Made by a program: the position numbers and the translations under genes. A stretch of 64,000 nt of DNA. Origin: Paludibacterium paludis (GTDB lineage Bacteria > Pseudomonadota > Gammaproteobacteria > Burkholderiales > Chromobacteriaceae). Numbering within the stretch: the first letter of the stretch is position 1; each line of letters begins with the position of its first letter. This document shows, piece by piece, positions 31,116 through 40,036 of this stretch. The notes below the pieces were generated by a model that saw nothing but the letters and a program-made list of their open reading frames with translations, was not told where the DNA came from and made no database searches. Where the stretch lies: positions 1,860,001-1,924,000 of the forward strand of contig NZ_CP069161.1 in NCBI RefSeq assembly GCF_018802605.1, read 5' to 3'.

Positions 31116-32234
31116 ATGCGCAAAACAGCGGTGACATGGCTTCGGGCAGCGATTCTGTCGCTGGCGGTCGTCGCTTCGGCTGGCGCGGCGCAACGCGTCA
31201 AGGATCTGACACGTTTCGAGGGTTGGCGGGATAACCAACTGGTCGGTTACGGCCTGGTGACCGGTCTGGCCGGCAGCGGCGACAGTCCGCGCAACAAGAC
31301 CACCCAGCAGTCGCTGGCCAATATGCTCAAGCGCTTCGATCTCACCTTGCCGATGGATGAGTTGTCCAGCCGCAATGTGGCGGCGGTCATGGTGACCGCG
31401 ACCTTGCCGGCCCTGTCGGAGCCGGGCTCGAAAATCGACGTGACCGTGACCTCCATGGGGGATGCGCGCAGCCTGTTGGGGGGCGCCTTGCTCCAGACCC
31501 CGCTCAAGGGCAGCGACGGTCAGATTTATTCGCTGGCCCAGGGAGCGATTTCCGTTGGCGGATACCGTTACGACAGCAATGGCAACGTCGTGCAGAAAAA
31601 CCACCCGACCGTCGGGCAGATCCCCGAGGGCGGAATTGTCGAAAAGGCGGTCTTCACCGAAATCGTGAAGGACGGCCGTGTCCGACTGATTCTGAATTCG
31701 CCGGACTACACCACCGCGCATCGCATCGCCGCCTCCATCAACCAGACACTCAAACGGGTCGCCGCCACCCCGCTCGACGCCCACAAGATCAGCGTGGCCA
31801 TTGACGCCACGGCGCCGGGGGCCGTGGCGGAGCGACTCAGTCGCATCGAAAGCGTCGTCGTGCAGTCGGATGAGCGAGCGCGTGTCGTCATCAATGAACG
31901 CACCGGCACCGTGGTGGCGGGCGGCAATGCCACCCTGTCCGCCGTGACCATCGTGCAAGGCGCGCTGAAAATCGCCATTGTCACCGATTACTCGGTCTCG
32001 CAGCCCGGAGGCCTCATCCTCGGCGCCGACGGCGTACGTTCCGTGGTCGTGCCGCAAACCCGTATCGACGTGAGCGAGCCCAAAGGCGCGGGCATTACCC
32101 TCAAGGGCAATTCGACAATCGCGGATCTGGTGGCCGCGCTCAATCGCGTGCATGCCGCGCCGCGCGACATTATCGCGGTCTTGCAGGCCGCCCGGGCCGC
32201 CGGTGCGCTGCACGCGGAATTGATCATTCAATAA
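31116..32234 (+). CDS. flgI: Flagellar P-ring protein FlgI
   Basis: 372 aa, full length. There is a clear signal peptide (RAAILSLAVVASAGA, cut before AQRVKDL), then the FlgI start WRDNQLVGYGLVTGLAGSGD and NVAAVMVTATLPALSEPGSK. It forms the peptidoglycan-level ring around the rod. The L-ring gene flgH, usually next to flgI, is absent, and so is flgJ. A 65-base AT-rich gap precedes it and may hold a promoter (TAATAAT near 31064). Confidence 0.95.
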   Translation: MRKTAVTWLRAAILSLAVVASAGAAQRVKDLTRFEGWRDNQLVGYGLVTGLAGSGDSPRNKTTQQSLANMLKRFDLTLPMDELSSRNVAAVMVTATLPALSEPGSKIDVTVTSMGDARSLLGGALLQTPLKGSDGQIYSLAQGAISVGGYRYDSNGNVVQKNHPTVGQIPEGGIVEKAVFTEIVKDGRVRLILNSPDYTTAHRIAASINQTLKRVAATPLDAHKISVAIDATAPGAVAERLSRIESVVVQSDERARVVINERTGTVVAGGNATLSAVTIVQGALKIAIVTDYSVSQPGGLILGADGVRSVVVPQTRIDVSEPKGAGITLKGNSTIADLVAALNRVHAAPRDIIAVLQAARAAGALHAELIIQ

Positions 32235-32255
32235 CCGTCAGGAAAGAGAAACGGC

Positions 32256-32618
32256 ATGTCGCAACTGGGGCAGATCAGCGGGATCGTGATGACGGCGCTG
32301 GACGGATTGGCACTGCGTCAGCAGGTCATCGCCGAGAATATCGCCAATATGAACACGCCCGGCTATACCCCGCGCGCGGTGGACTTCGAAGCCGCGTTGG
32401 GGCGCCTCCGGGATGGCGGGGCATCGGGGTTCTCCCGGGATGACGCGGCATCGTTGTTTCGCGTTCACGAGCAGGATGCCGCGATGTCCGACGCCGGCTT
32501 GGGGGGGCAGGTCGCCATGCTGGCGGATACCGTATTGAAGTATCAGGTCTTGCTCAAAGGGGTCAATCGTCAGCTTGGCCTGATGCAATTGGCCATTTCC
32601 GAAGGAAAACGCGGATGA
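32256..32618 (+). CDS. flgB: Proximal rod protein FlgB
   Basis: 120 aa. Rod family start (DGLALRQQVIAENIANMNTP then GYTPRAVDFEAAL) and a C-terminal helix ADTVLKYQVLLKGVNRQL. It is slightly shorter than common FlgB (about 135). It joins FlgC, FlgF and FliE at the base of the rod. flgC overlaps its stop by 4 bases. Confidence 0.9.
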   Translation: MSQLGQISGIVMTALDGLALRQQVIAENIANMNTPGYTPRAVDFEAALGRLRDGGASGFSRDDAASLFRVHEQDAAMSDAGLGGQVAMLADTVLKYQVLLKGVNRQLGLMQLAISEGKRG

Positions 32619-33052
32619 ATCTGTGGCAGACGCTGGCGATCAGCCAAAGCGGGATGAATGTCGAACAACTGCGTGCGGAAACCGCCGCGCGCAATCTGGC
32701 CAATAGCCATGTCGCCCAGGCGCCGGGCTCGCCGCCGGTCAAGCCCTTGCGGGTACTGGCCAAGCCCGGCCCTGCACCGGGTTTTGCGGCGATGGTCGGA
32801 CACGCCGACGGCGGACGGCCGGTCACGGGCGTGTCCGGTGTCGTGTACGAAGCGGAGGCGACGCCCCGGCGTGTGCTGGATCCCGGGCATCCTTACGCGG
32901 ACGCCAAGGGGTACGTTTCTTACCCGGGCATTAACGGACTGGACGAGATGTTTTCCCTGACGCTGGCTGTCCGCGCCTATGAGGCCAATGTCACCGCGTT
33001 CAACGCCGCGCGTTCGATGGCGCTCAAGGCGCTGGATATCGGAGGCCGGTGA
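32615..33052 (+). CDS. flgC: Proximal rod protein FlgC
   Basis: 145 aa. The N-terminus LAISQSGMNVEQLRAETAAR followed by NLANSHV is the rod motif. The C-terminal VSYPGINGLDEMFSLTLAVR and YEANVTAFNAARSMALKALD are typical of FlgC. The start is the ATG at 32615, overlapping flgB; the stop overlaps fliE. Confidence 0.92.
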   Translation: MNLWQTLAISQSGMNVEQLRAETAARNLANSHVAQAPGSPPVKPLRVLAKPGPAPGFAAMVGHADGGRPVTGVSGVVYEAEATPRRVLDPGHPYADAKGYVSYPGINGLDEMFSLTLAVRAYEANVTAFNAARSMALKALDIGGR

Positions 33053-33348
33053 TGATGGAAATGGAAAGCATCGCGCCGCTGGCGATCGACAGCGGCGCCT
33101 TCCGGCTGGATGGCGCCGCGGCGGCGGAAGCGCCTGCGCCGGGAGTGTTCGAACGCGTCCTGGAAACGGTGGAAAACACGGAGCGCGGGGTGGGAGAGGC
33201 TCTGGCCGACGTCGCCACGGGGCGCGTCGGCAATTTGCATCAGGTGATGCTGAGCCTGGAACAGAGCCGACTGCGCTTCGAGCTGTTCCTTCAGGTGAGA
33301 AACCGGGTACTAGAAGCCTATCAGGACATCATGCGCATGCAGGTCTAG
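33052..33348 (+). CDS. fliE: MS-ring/rod junction protein FliE
   Basis: 98 aa. FliE links the MS ring to the rod and is among the first exported substrates. The C-terminal GNLHQVMLSLEQSRLRFELF and LQVRNRVLEAYQDIMRMQV is diagnostic. The start could be the ATG at 33052 (TGATG overlap with flgC) or at 33055. Order flgB-flgC-fliE-fliF is the standard one. Confidence 0.93.
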   Translation: MMEMESIAPLAIDSGAFRLDGAAAAEAPAPGVFERVLETVENTERGVGEALADVATGRVGNLHQVMLSLEQSRLRFELFLQVRNRVLEAYQDIMRMQV

Positions 33349-33384
33349 CCCGATGCGCTGTAATACACACAGGCAGGAAGCCGA

Positions 33385-34812
33385 ATGATTGAATTTATCC
33401 GCCATGTCTGGGCGCGCCGCCGCTTTTCTGAAAAGGCGGGGCTGACCGCCGCCGTGCTCGTGCTCACCGCTGGCGGGATCGGGGCCTTTTTCTGGCTGGG
33501 ACGCAGTGATTACCAGGCACTGTTCTCCGGCATGGAGGCGAAGGACGCCGCCGCGGTGGTGGCGTCGCTCGAGAAGCAGAAGATTCCCTATCAACTGGCC
33601 GACGAAGGGAAGACCGTTCTTGTCGACAAGGGCATTCTTTACCGGACACGAATGAAGCTGGTGGCGGGCGGACTCGACCTGAAAAACAGCGTCGGACTGG
33701 AGATTTTCAATAACGCCGAATTCGGCGCGACCGAGTTTGCCCAGAAAATCAATTACCAGCGCGCCATGCAAGGCGAGCTGGCGCGCACCATCCAGGGGTT
33801 CGACGAAGTCCAGAATGCGCGGGTTCATCTGGTGCTTCCCGAAAACGGCCTTTTGCGCCGGCGCAATGGCAAAGCCAAGGCTTCCGTCTGGGTCACCCTG
33901 AAAGGCGACAAGACCCTGTCGCCCGACCAGGTATCGGGCATCCAGCGGCTGGTCGCGGCATCGGTGTCCGAGCTCGAACCGGGCGCCGTCACGGTACTGG
34001 ACCAAAAAGGCGTGGCGCTGTCGCCCAGAGACCGGGGCGACGATGTCACCCTGGCCGCCGACGGCCAGCTGCAATTGAAGAAAGACACCGAGGCGTATTT
34101 GCAACGCAAGGTCAATGACATCCTCGATGAGGCGCTCGGGCCGAATCAGGGTGTCGCCGGCGTGGATGTGATTCTGGATGCCAGCACCCGAAAACTGACC
34201 CGCGAGGCGGTGTTGGGCAACAACGGGGAGTCGAACGGCACGGGCGTCATGGTGCGCAAGCGCGAGCAGCGCCAGCCTGGCGATCCGTCCATGAAAACCG
34301 GTGCCGTTTCCGGCATTCCTTCCACAGGCGGGCAATCGCTGGAAACCGAATACCAGGTCGGCAAGGAAGTGTGGCAGATGCTCAATGCGCCCGGCACGAT
34401 CCGGCGTATTTCCGTGGGAGTCGTGACCGGTCGGCCTTTGCCGGACGGCACGGTCGAGCAACTGCGCAATGTGATCGCTATGACGGTGGGTCTGGATCTT
34501 GCGCGTGGCGACAGCATCGCGTTCTCCTTCGCGGATCGCGTGGCGCCGGAGATGACGGGTCCGGACCGGCCGGGGCTTCCCTCCGCGGCGGGCCCGCGCA
34601 CGCCGGGCGAACCGGTGCCTGCCTCGTGGCTGGCGGCGGGCCTGGCGGTTCTGGCCGGCGTCGTTGGCGCGGTGTTCTGGACCGCGAAACGCCGCCGTCG
34701 CGATGCGCTGGCAGGGATGACGCTGAGCGAAGACGAGCGGGCAAAACTGCTCAGGCAGTTGCGCGAGTGGCTGGATGAGGAAGGACGCCCGGCAACCGGA
34801 GAGCGGCCGTGA
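33385..34812 (+). CDS. fliF: MS-ring protein FliF (short form)
   Basis: 475 aa, shorter than the usual 550 or so. Membrane segments lie at about residues 19-38 and 413-433, with the periplasmic ring-building region between (DYQALFSGMEAKDAAAVVAS, GLEIFNNAEFGATEFAQKIN, QNARVHLVLPE). The cytoplasmic tail after the second segment is only about 42 residues and ends LREWLDEEGRPATGERP. In canonical flagella this tail binds FliG, but no FliG follows here; a 171-aa unknown occupies that slot. It forms the inner-membrane base of the machine. Confidence 0.94.
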   Translation: MIEFIRHVWARRRFSEKAGLTAAVLVLTAGGIGAFFWLGRSDYQALFSGMEAKDAAAVVASLEKQKIPYQLADEGKTVLVDKGILYRTRMKLVAGGLDLKNSVGLEIFNNAEFGATEFAQKINYQRAMQGELARTIQGFDEVQNARVHLVLPENGLLRRRNGKAKASVWVTLKGDKTLSPDQVSGIQRLVAASVSELEPGAVTVLDQKGVALSPRDRGDDVTLAADGQLQLKKDTEAYLQRKVNDILDEALGPNQGVAGVDVILDASTRKLTREAVLGNNGESNGTGVMVRKREQRQPGDPSMKTGAVSGIPSTGGQSLETEYQVGKEVWQMLNAPGTIRRISVGVVTGRPLPDGTVEQLRNVIAMTVGLDLARGDSIAFSFADRVAPEMTGPDRPGLPSAAGPRTPGEPVPASWLAAGLAVLAGVVGAVFWTAKRRRRDALAGMTLSEDERAKLLRQLREWLDEEGRPATGERP

Positions 34813-35324
34813 CGACCCCGACCAATCATTTGCGCGCGGCCCTGGCCGTCTGCGCCTTGTCGCCCGAGGATCGTCAGACCCTGGTCGCCTTGCTGGACGA
34901 CACGCATCGCGCGAAGCTGGCTCGGGCACTCGACGAATTGTCGGACGGCGAACCATTGCCGGACGCGGGCGGGTCTTTTTTCCGCGCACCCGCCGAGCGC
35001 GACATGTCGCCTGGCGAGGCGGCTCCGATGGGGCGCGTGATCCTTGCCCAGCCAAGATCGCTATGGCCGGTATTGGGCGCGGCGCTCGGCGAGCCCGGCC
35101 GGCGGCAGGTTCTGGCATCGTTGCGTGGCTCCGCGGATGCCGCTCGCCTGGCGGCTGTCTGGATGGGCAACGGCGACGCGCCCGGAGACGAGCTGAAGAC
35201 GGTGTTGCTGGAATTGCTGCGCGAGGAGGTGGCCATGCTGCCGCCGTCACCGTCTGGCGAACTCGACGCCAGGGCGAAAGCGGGGCATGGAACACGCCGG
35301 CTTTTCGGGTGGATGCGGCCATGA
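34809..35324 (+). CDS. Protein X: 171-aa unknown in the FliG/SctK position
   Basis: GTG start overlapping the fliF stop; its own stop overlaps fliH, so it is tightly built into the operon. I do not recognise a family. It is predicted soluble, with helical stretches (RQTLVALLDDTHRAKLARAL, SLWPVLGAALGEPGRRQVLA, ELKTVLLELLREEVAMLPP). FliG, expected here, is about 330 aa with a charged torque-helix domain; nothing of that is seen. In injectisomes the same slot between SctJ and SctL holds SctK, a small cytosolic protein that links the base to SctQ. An equivalent adaptor role is my inference from size and order. Confidence 0.6.
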   Translation: MTTPTNHLRAALAVCALSPEDRQTLVALLDDTHRAKLARALDELSDGEPLPDAGGSFFRAPAERDMSPGEAAPMGRVILAQPRSLWPVLGAALGEPGRRQVLASLRGSADAARLAAVWMGNGDAPGDELKTVLLELLREEVAMLPPSPSGELDARAKAGHGTRRLFGWMRP

Positions 35325-35995
35325 ACCGGATCATCCGTGCCGAACTCGTGCGCGAAGCGCCGGTTCCTGAGCTGGCGCCACTTCCGGAAATGACGCCCAC
35401 CTCGGCGATGGCGCCGGAAACCCGGCTGGCCGACGAAGCCGAGGCTTGGCGCCTGCGCATGCAGAGCGAGGGCGAAGCGATCCGGCAGAGTGCCTACCGG
35501 GAAGGTTTCGAGAAAGGGCGCGATGAAGCGCTCGCGGCGGCGGCAAAACAGGCCGAGGCGGAAGAGCGGGAGCGGGTCGAGCGTCTTGGCCGGCTGGACG
35601 CGCTGCTCGCCGCCGTGCCCGCGTCCGTGGCCCGCGCCGAATCGGAGCTGGAGGCCGCCCTGATGCCGTTGCTTTTCGCGGCGCTTGCCAAAATACTTGG
35701 TGAACACGGCCGGCAAGGGGAATGGATCTCGGCAGCCATACAACAGGCGTTGGCGCAGTATCGGGGACGGGATGCCGTCGAAGTCCGCCTGCATCCGCAG
35801 GATCTTGCCGAACTTGCGCGCTTCGGCAAGGACGGCGTGTCGCAGGCCGCCGACACGGCGCTCACACTGGTGGCCGACCCATCCGTGACGGGAGGGGGAT
35901 GTGTGCTTGTGACGGGCAAAGGCGAGTGGGATGCGCAGCTGACAACCCAGTTCGACGCGTTGCGCCGCGCGCTCTTGGGAGCCTTGCGCGAATGA
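35321..35995 (+). CDS. fliH: Export ATPase regulator FliH
   Basis: 224 aa. FliH dimers hold the FliI ATPase at the export gate. The middle has the family's Gly/Ala-rich coiled stretch (AYREGFEKGRDEALAAAAKQ then AEAEERERVERLG), and the C-terminal domain contains AVEVRLHPQDLAELARFG and LVADPSVTGGGCVLVTGKGE, as in FliH/SctL. The ATG at 35321 overlaps the preceding stop; the longer frame from 34775 is rejected. fliI overlaps its end. Confidence 0.9.
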   Translation: MNRIIRAELVREAPVPELAPLPEMTPTSAMAPETRLADEAEAWRLRMQSEGEAIRQSAYREGFEKGRDEALAAAAKQAEAEERERVERLGRLDALLAAVPASVARAESELEAALMPLLFAALAKILGEHGRQGEWISAAIQQALAQYRGRDAVEVRLHPQDLAELARFGKDGVSQAADTALTLVADPSVTGGGCVLVTGKGEWDAQLTTQFDALRRALLGALRE

Positions 35996-37317
35996 AGTTT
36001 CACCATTCCGCGCTCCTTGAGGCGATCGATGCCGCACACCTCGTTGAATCGGCCGGATTCGTGACGCGCAACATCGGCTTGTTGCTGGAGTCTCGCGGAC
36101 CGGCCGGCGCGGCGGTGGGCGAGATGTGTCGCATCGAAATGCCGCAAGGTTCCGCCTCCCTTCTGGCGCAAGTCATTGGCCTTAACGAGGACAGGCTGGT
36201 GTTGCTACCGTTCGCGCGGATGCACGGACTGCAATCGGGCAGCCGGGTGGTCGCGCTGCGCCGTCCGCTGTCGGTGCCGGTCGGCGACGCTTTGCTCGGC
36301 CGGGTCGTGGACGCGTTTTGCCGGCCGCTCGATGGCGCGGCCGCGCCTCGGGGCCGCGAGCGGCCCGTGCGCGCCGATCCCGCCGCGCCGCTGTCCCGCC
36401 GGCGGATCGGCACGGTTCTGGAAACGGGGGTGCGCGCCATCGATGGCCTGTTGACACTGGGCGATGGCCAGCGCATCGCGATCCTCGCCGGAAGCGGCGT
36501 CGGCAAAAGCACGCTACTGGGCATGCTGGTGCGCAATAGCGCCGCCGATGTCGTGGTGGTCGGCCTGATCGGCGAGCGTGGGCGCGAAGTGCTCGAATTC
36601 ATCGAGGAGACGCTCGGCGGGCAAGGCCTCGCTCGCGCCGTGGTGATCGTGGCAACGGCGGACGAACCGCCGCTGGTGCGCGAAACCGCGACCCTGACGG
36701 CGATGACGGTCGCCGAGCATTTTCGGGATCAGGGCAAATCGGTGCTGTTGATCGTCGATTCATTGACCCGCTATGCCATGGCGCGAAGGGATGTCGGACT
36801 CGCCGTGGGCGAACCGGCCACGGCTCGCGGCTATACGCCGTCGGTGTTTTCCGAGATGGCGTGTCTGCTTGAGAGGTGCGGGCCGGTCAGGGGGGCCGGA
36901 TCGATCACCGGCGTGTTCACGGTGTTGGTGGAGGGGGACGATATTCATGATCCCATCGCGGACAGCGTGCGGGGCATCGTGGACGGTCATATCGTTCTCT
37001 CCCGCGAATTGGCCAACCGCGGGCATTTTCCCTCGATCGACCTGATCGCCAGTGTCAGCCGGCTGGCGTCCGGTCTGGCGGATACGCGGGAGCGCGCGCT
37101 GGCGTCGACCGCGCGCAAGGTGTTGAGCGTCCTGCATTCCGCCAAGGATGTGCTGGAACTGGGGGTGTATCGTGCCGGTTCCAATCCGGAATTGGATCAG
37201 GCATTGGTCAAACAGCCGTTGCTCAATGATCTTTTTCGGCAAGCGGTCGACGAGCGCACGTCACGAAAGGACACCATGAATCTTTTGGCTCAGGCGCTGG
37301 CAGGTGACGGACGATGA
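35992..37317 (+). CDS. fliI: Flagellum-type export ATPase FliI
   Basis: 441 aa, normal FliI length. It is a hexameric ATPase that releases chaperones and unfolds substrates. Walker A is AGSGVGKST (about residues 166-174), Walker B VLLIVDSLTRYA (about 251-262), and the family block VVGLIGERGREVLEFIEE is present, as is the ELANRGHFPSIDLIASVSR stretch. The ATG at 35992 overlaps the fliH stop. fliJ overlaps its stop by 4 bases. Confidence 0.96.
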   Translation: MKFHHSALLEAIDAAHLVESAGFVTRNIGLLLESRGPAGAAVGEMCRIEMPQGSASLLAQVIGLNEDRLVLLPFARMHGLQSGSRVVALRRPLSVPVGDALLGRVVDAFCRPLDGAAAPRGRERPVRADPAAPLSRRRIGTVLETGVRAIDGLLTLGDGQRIAILAGSGVGKSTLLGMLVRNSAADVVVVGLIGERGREVLEFIEETLGGQGLARAVVIVATADEPPLVRETATLTAMTVAEHFRDQGKSVLLIVDSLTRYAMARRDVGLAVGEPATARGYTPSVFSEMACLLERCGPVRGAGSITGVFTVLVEGDDIHDPIADSVRGIVDGHIVLSRELANRGHFPSIDLIASVSRLASGLADTRERALASTARKVLSVLHSAKDVLELGVYRAGSNPELDQALVKQPLLNDLFRQAVDERTSRKDTMNLLAQALAGDGR

Positions 37318-37760
37318 ATCACTCATTGCCCTTTCGCTACCGGTTGGCCGCTCTGCTGAAGCATGAGGAAAACGGAATCGCCGGACTGCGCGAACAGGTG
37401 GCGCAAGCCGTGCATCGTCTCGACGGCGCGCAACGCGAGGAGGCCCGACTGCGGGAGAGCGGGGAAGCGGGTCGCAAAGCGTCGGCGGCGCTGCTGGCCG
37501 ATAGCGCGATGTACTGGGCGTCGCTGTGTTTTTTGCGCGAACTTGAAGAGCAACGCGTCGCGGCGGATCGCCGGCTTGATGACGCACGGAGCGCTTACGA
37601 GGATGCCTGCGCCCGCTTGAAGGCGGCGCAGGCGCGTGTCCGTCAGCTGGAACGGCACCGGGACAGGCAGCGCGAGGTGCACCGGGTCGAGTCCAAACGG
37701 CGAGACTACCTGGCGCTCGATGAGGCATGGGCTCGGCGCGCGGTACGGAATCCGTTATGA
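37314..37760 (+). CDS. fliJ: Export stalk protein FliJ
   Basis: 148 aa, almost entirely a long helical coiled coil rich in Arg, Glu and Ala (LREQVAQAVHRLDGAQREEA and LKAAQARVRQLERHRDRQRE). FliJ is the central stalk of the FliI ring and cycles chaperones. The N-terminal LPFRYRLAALLKHEENGIAG is the family start (fRLaaLLkhre pattern). Assigned by motif and by position after fliI. Confidence 0.88.
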   Translation: MNHSLPFRYRLAALLKHEENGIAGLREQVAQAVHRLDGAQREEARLRESGEAGRKASAALLADSAMYWASLCFLRELEEQRVAADRRLDDARSAYEDACARLKAAQARVRQLERHRDRQREVHRVESKRRDYLALDEAWARRAVRNPL

Positions 37761-38425
37761 AAATCCGGCCAGCGGGAGTTCCCGCCAGGTTGCCCGGCGA
37801 CGTTACGTCTCCGGCCCTTGCCGGAAAAGAGTGGCTCCGCCACTGGGAGGCGCGCCTGGCCAGGGACAGCGTGTGCGAGGCATTGCGCGCTCCCGGATAC
37901 GAGCCGGACACTCACCGCTCACCCGGTGGCGCACGCTATCCGGCGGATTCGCCGCAACACGGAAGCGGGACCGACAGTGCTCCACGCGGGCCGGCTGATG
38001 GGCCGCCTAACTCTGCGCGGTCGATCGTCCCGGTTCTGAGTGCCTCCTATTCAGGAGCTGACGACGGTGCGCGCCACGCGCGGATAGTGCCGGGAAGCTC
38101 CTGGCCGGTCTCCGTTATCGATACGATCAATACCGTGTCGTCGGAAACCCAGACGCCCGATCCGGCCGGCCGGATCGCGATGCTGATCCGCAAAGTCTGG
38201 CCACGCTCACGGGTAATGGCGGTGAGCGACGAGGCGGGGCGGGTGTGCGTGTGGGTCCGCGACACTCGACTGTCGCGGATGGACGCAGACGCCCTCTGTG
38301 CCGCGCTTTGTCGGGCGGCGCAGGCCGAAGGCGGCCGGCTTGGCGCGCTGACTCTCAATGGTGTGCCGGTCGATATCGACAGCCGGCGGATGCATGGCTC
38401 AGGAAAGGACGGACAGGATGGCTAA
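37757..38425 (+). CDS. Protein Y: 222-aa protein in the FliK position
   Basis: ATG at 37757 overlaps the fliJ stop. It lies between fliJ and flgD, where fliK (hook-length ruler and substrate switch) is normally found. The N-terminal two-thirds is low-complexity, rich in Pro, Gly, Ser and Arg, like FliK linkers. The C-terminal part, from about residue 135, looks folded (RIAMLIRKVWPRSRVMAVSD, VCVWVRDTRLSRMDADALCA). FliK is usually 350-450 aa and I cannot see its typical C-terminal domain. A reduced FliK/SctP-like ruler is the first guess, by position only. flgD follows inside the same coupled operon. Confidence 0.5.
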   Translation: MKIRPAGVPARLPGDVTSPALAGKEWLRHWEARLARDSVCEALRAPGYEPDTHRSPGGARYPADSPQHGSGTDSAPRGPADGPPNSARSIVPVLSASYSGADDGARHARIVPGSSWPVSVIDTINTVSSETQTPDPAGRIAMLIRKVWPRSRVMAVSDEAGRVCVWVRDTRLSRMDADALCAALCRAAQAEGGRLGALTLNGVPVDIDSRRMHGSGKDGQDG

Positions 38426-38837
38426 TTACGGTTTGGGCGCGACTCCCGGCGCGGATGGCATCGCCGGGCAGACGAAAGGCCTGACACAGAAGGATTTCCT
38501 GAAAATCCTCTCGACTCAGTTGACGCTGCAGGACCCCCTCAAGCCCATGGACAACCAGCAGTTCATGGCGCAGATGGCACAGTTTTCAGCGTTGGAACAG
38601 ACGCGCATGGGCAACGAGAAGCTGGACGCGATGCTGGCGCAGCAGGCGGCGGCCCAGTCCCTGGGACTGATCGGCAAGACCGTGGAGGTCGCCTCGGCCG
38701 GGGGGACGGCCACCGGTGTGGTCACAACGGTATCGTTCGCGCGCGGAGAGCCTCGCCTGACTGTCAAAACAGCCGGGGGCGAGCTGCTCAACGACATTTC
38801 CCTCTCCCTGGTTTCCCTGGTACGGAGTTCGACCTGA
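38418..38837 (+). CDS. flgD: Hook-capping protein FlgD (short)
   Basis: 139 aa from the ATG at 38418 (the open frame from 38358 overlaps Y). The FlgD signature is clear: QKDFLKILSTQLTLQDPLKP then MDNQQFMAQMAQFSALEQT. The C-terminal domain (LIGKTVEVASAGGTATGVVT) is the compact Tudor-like part. It lacks the large Ig-like insertion of the 230-aa FlgD proteins. It caps the growing hook. Its stop overlaps the flgE start (TGATG). Confidence 0.93.
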   Translation: MANYGLGATPGADGIAGQTKGLTQKDFLKILSTQLTLQDPLKPMDNQQFMAQMAQFSALEQTRMGNEKLDAMLAQQAAAQSLGLIGKTVEVASAGGTATGVVTTVSFARGEPRLTVKTAGGELLNDISLSLVSLVRSST

Positions 38838-40036
38838 TGATCGACACGATTTATACCGCGCTCAGTGGCATGCAATCCTTTCAAAAAGGACTGTCGAACA
38901 TCAGCGGCAATATCGCGAACCTCAATACGCCCGGCTACAAGCGGACGGAGTTGCAATTCACCGATCTGATGTACCGCTACGACTCACCCGGCCGTGATGG
39001 TGAGTTCAAGGGCACCGGGGTGGGAACGGGGTCGACGATTTCGAATTTTCACCAGGGGGAACTCGGCTCCTCGCCCAATCCGCTGGATATCGCGATTGAT
39101 GGCGAAGGATTCTTTATCTGCGCTCAGCCGGGGCAGACCGTGTACACCCGTGCCGGCCAATTCGAACTGGATGCCGAAGGCAATCTGGTCAACCGCAACG
39201 ACAAATCGAAAGTGCAAGGGTTGGCCTCGGACGGCAAGATCCGGAATTTTTCGGTCCGGTCGCTGCGCAGCCAGGCGGCCAAACCAACCAAAACCGTCAC
39301 CTTCACCGACAACCTCTCGACCGGATCGCAAAGTCACAAGGTCGACGCCACGGTATACGACAGCGAAGGCCAGGAGCGACGGTTGAAGTTCAGTTTCGTG
39401 TCCAATACCGCGTCGACACCGGGGAGCTGGAAGGTCGAAGCCTCCGATGGCGCCAGCGGCTCGGTGGTTGGCTCGGGGGAAATTCGTTTTGGTCCGGATG
39501 GCACGCTGCAGGCCGGTTACAACCAGTTCACGCTTTACCTTCGGACATCGAAAGGCGGTGCATCGCCGATATTGCTGGATTTCGGCACGCCCGGTTCGCT
39601 GTCCTCGGTCACCAGCCTGTCGTGGGGCAGCACGTCGACATTGAGTGTCGCCAAGCAGGATGGCTATGTGTCCGGGAGTATGACGAAACTCGCCTTCGAC
39701 AAGGATGGCGTGGCGACGATTTCCTATTCCAACGGGCAGGAGACCAAGGGAGACCGGCTCGCCCTGGCCTGGTTCAGTTTGCCCAATACCCAATTGCAGC
39801 GTGTCGGTGGTGGTGCCTACAAAGCCGTGGACGAAGGTGTCAGGCAGCTCGGACGCGCCAATCAGGGCGTGTTCGGCAAAATTGCCGGCGGCTCCCTGGA
39901 GCTGTCGAACGTGGAATTGTCCGATGAGTTCAGCCAGATGATCACCACGCAGCGTGGTTACCAGGCCGCCTCGCAATTGATATCGGCGGCCAATGAAATG
40001 ATGCAGCAGGCACTGGGCATGAAGGCGAGCCGGTGA
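38837..40036 (+). CDS. flgE: Hook protein FlgE
   Basis: 399 aa, normal FlgE length. It starts MIDTIYTALSGMQSFQKGLS, then ISGNIANLNTPGYKRTELQF. The middle hook domains include PNPLDIAIDGEGFFI and TKTVTFTDNLSTGSQSHK. The C-terminal SNVELSDEFSQMITTQRGYQ and AASQLISAANEMMQQALGM form the D0 helix. FlgE builds the hook, so this machine should have a hook-like outer tube even though no filament or junction proteins are encoded here. Confidence 0.95.
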   Translation: MIDTIYTALSGMQSFQKGLSNISGNIANLNTPGYKRTELQFTDLMYRYDSPGRDGEFKGTGVGTGSTISNFHQGELGSSPNPLDIAIDGEGFFICAQPGQTVYTRAGQFELDAEGNLVNRNDKSKVQGLASDGKIRNFSVRSLRSQAAKPTKTVTFTDNLSTGSQSHKVDATVYDSEGQERRLKFSFVSNTASTPGSWKVEASDGASGSVVGSGEIRFGPDGTLQAGYNQFTLYLRTSKGGASPILLDFGTPGSLSSVTSLSWGSTSTLSVAKQDGYVSGSMTKLAFDKDGVATISYSNGQETKGDRLALAWFSLPNTQLQRVGGGAYKAVDEGVRQLGRANQGVFGKIAGGSLELSNVELSDEFSQMITTQRGYQAASQLISAANEMMQQALGMKASR

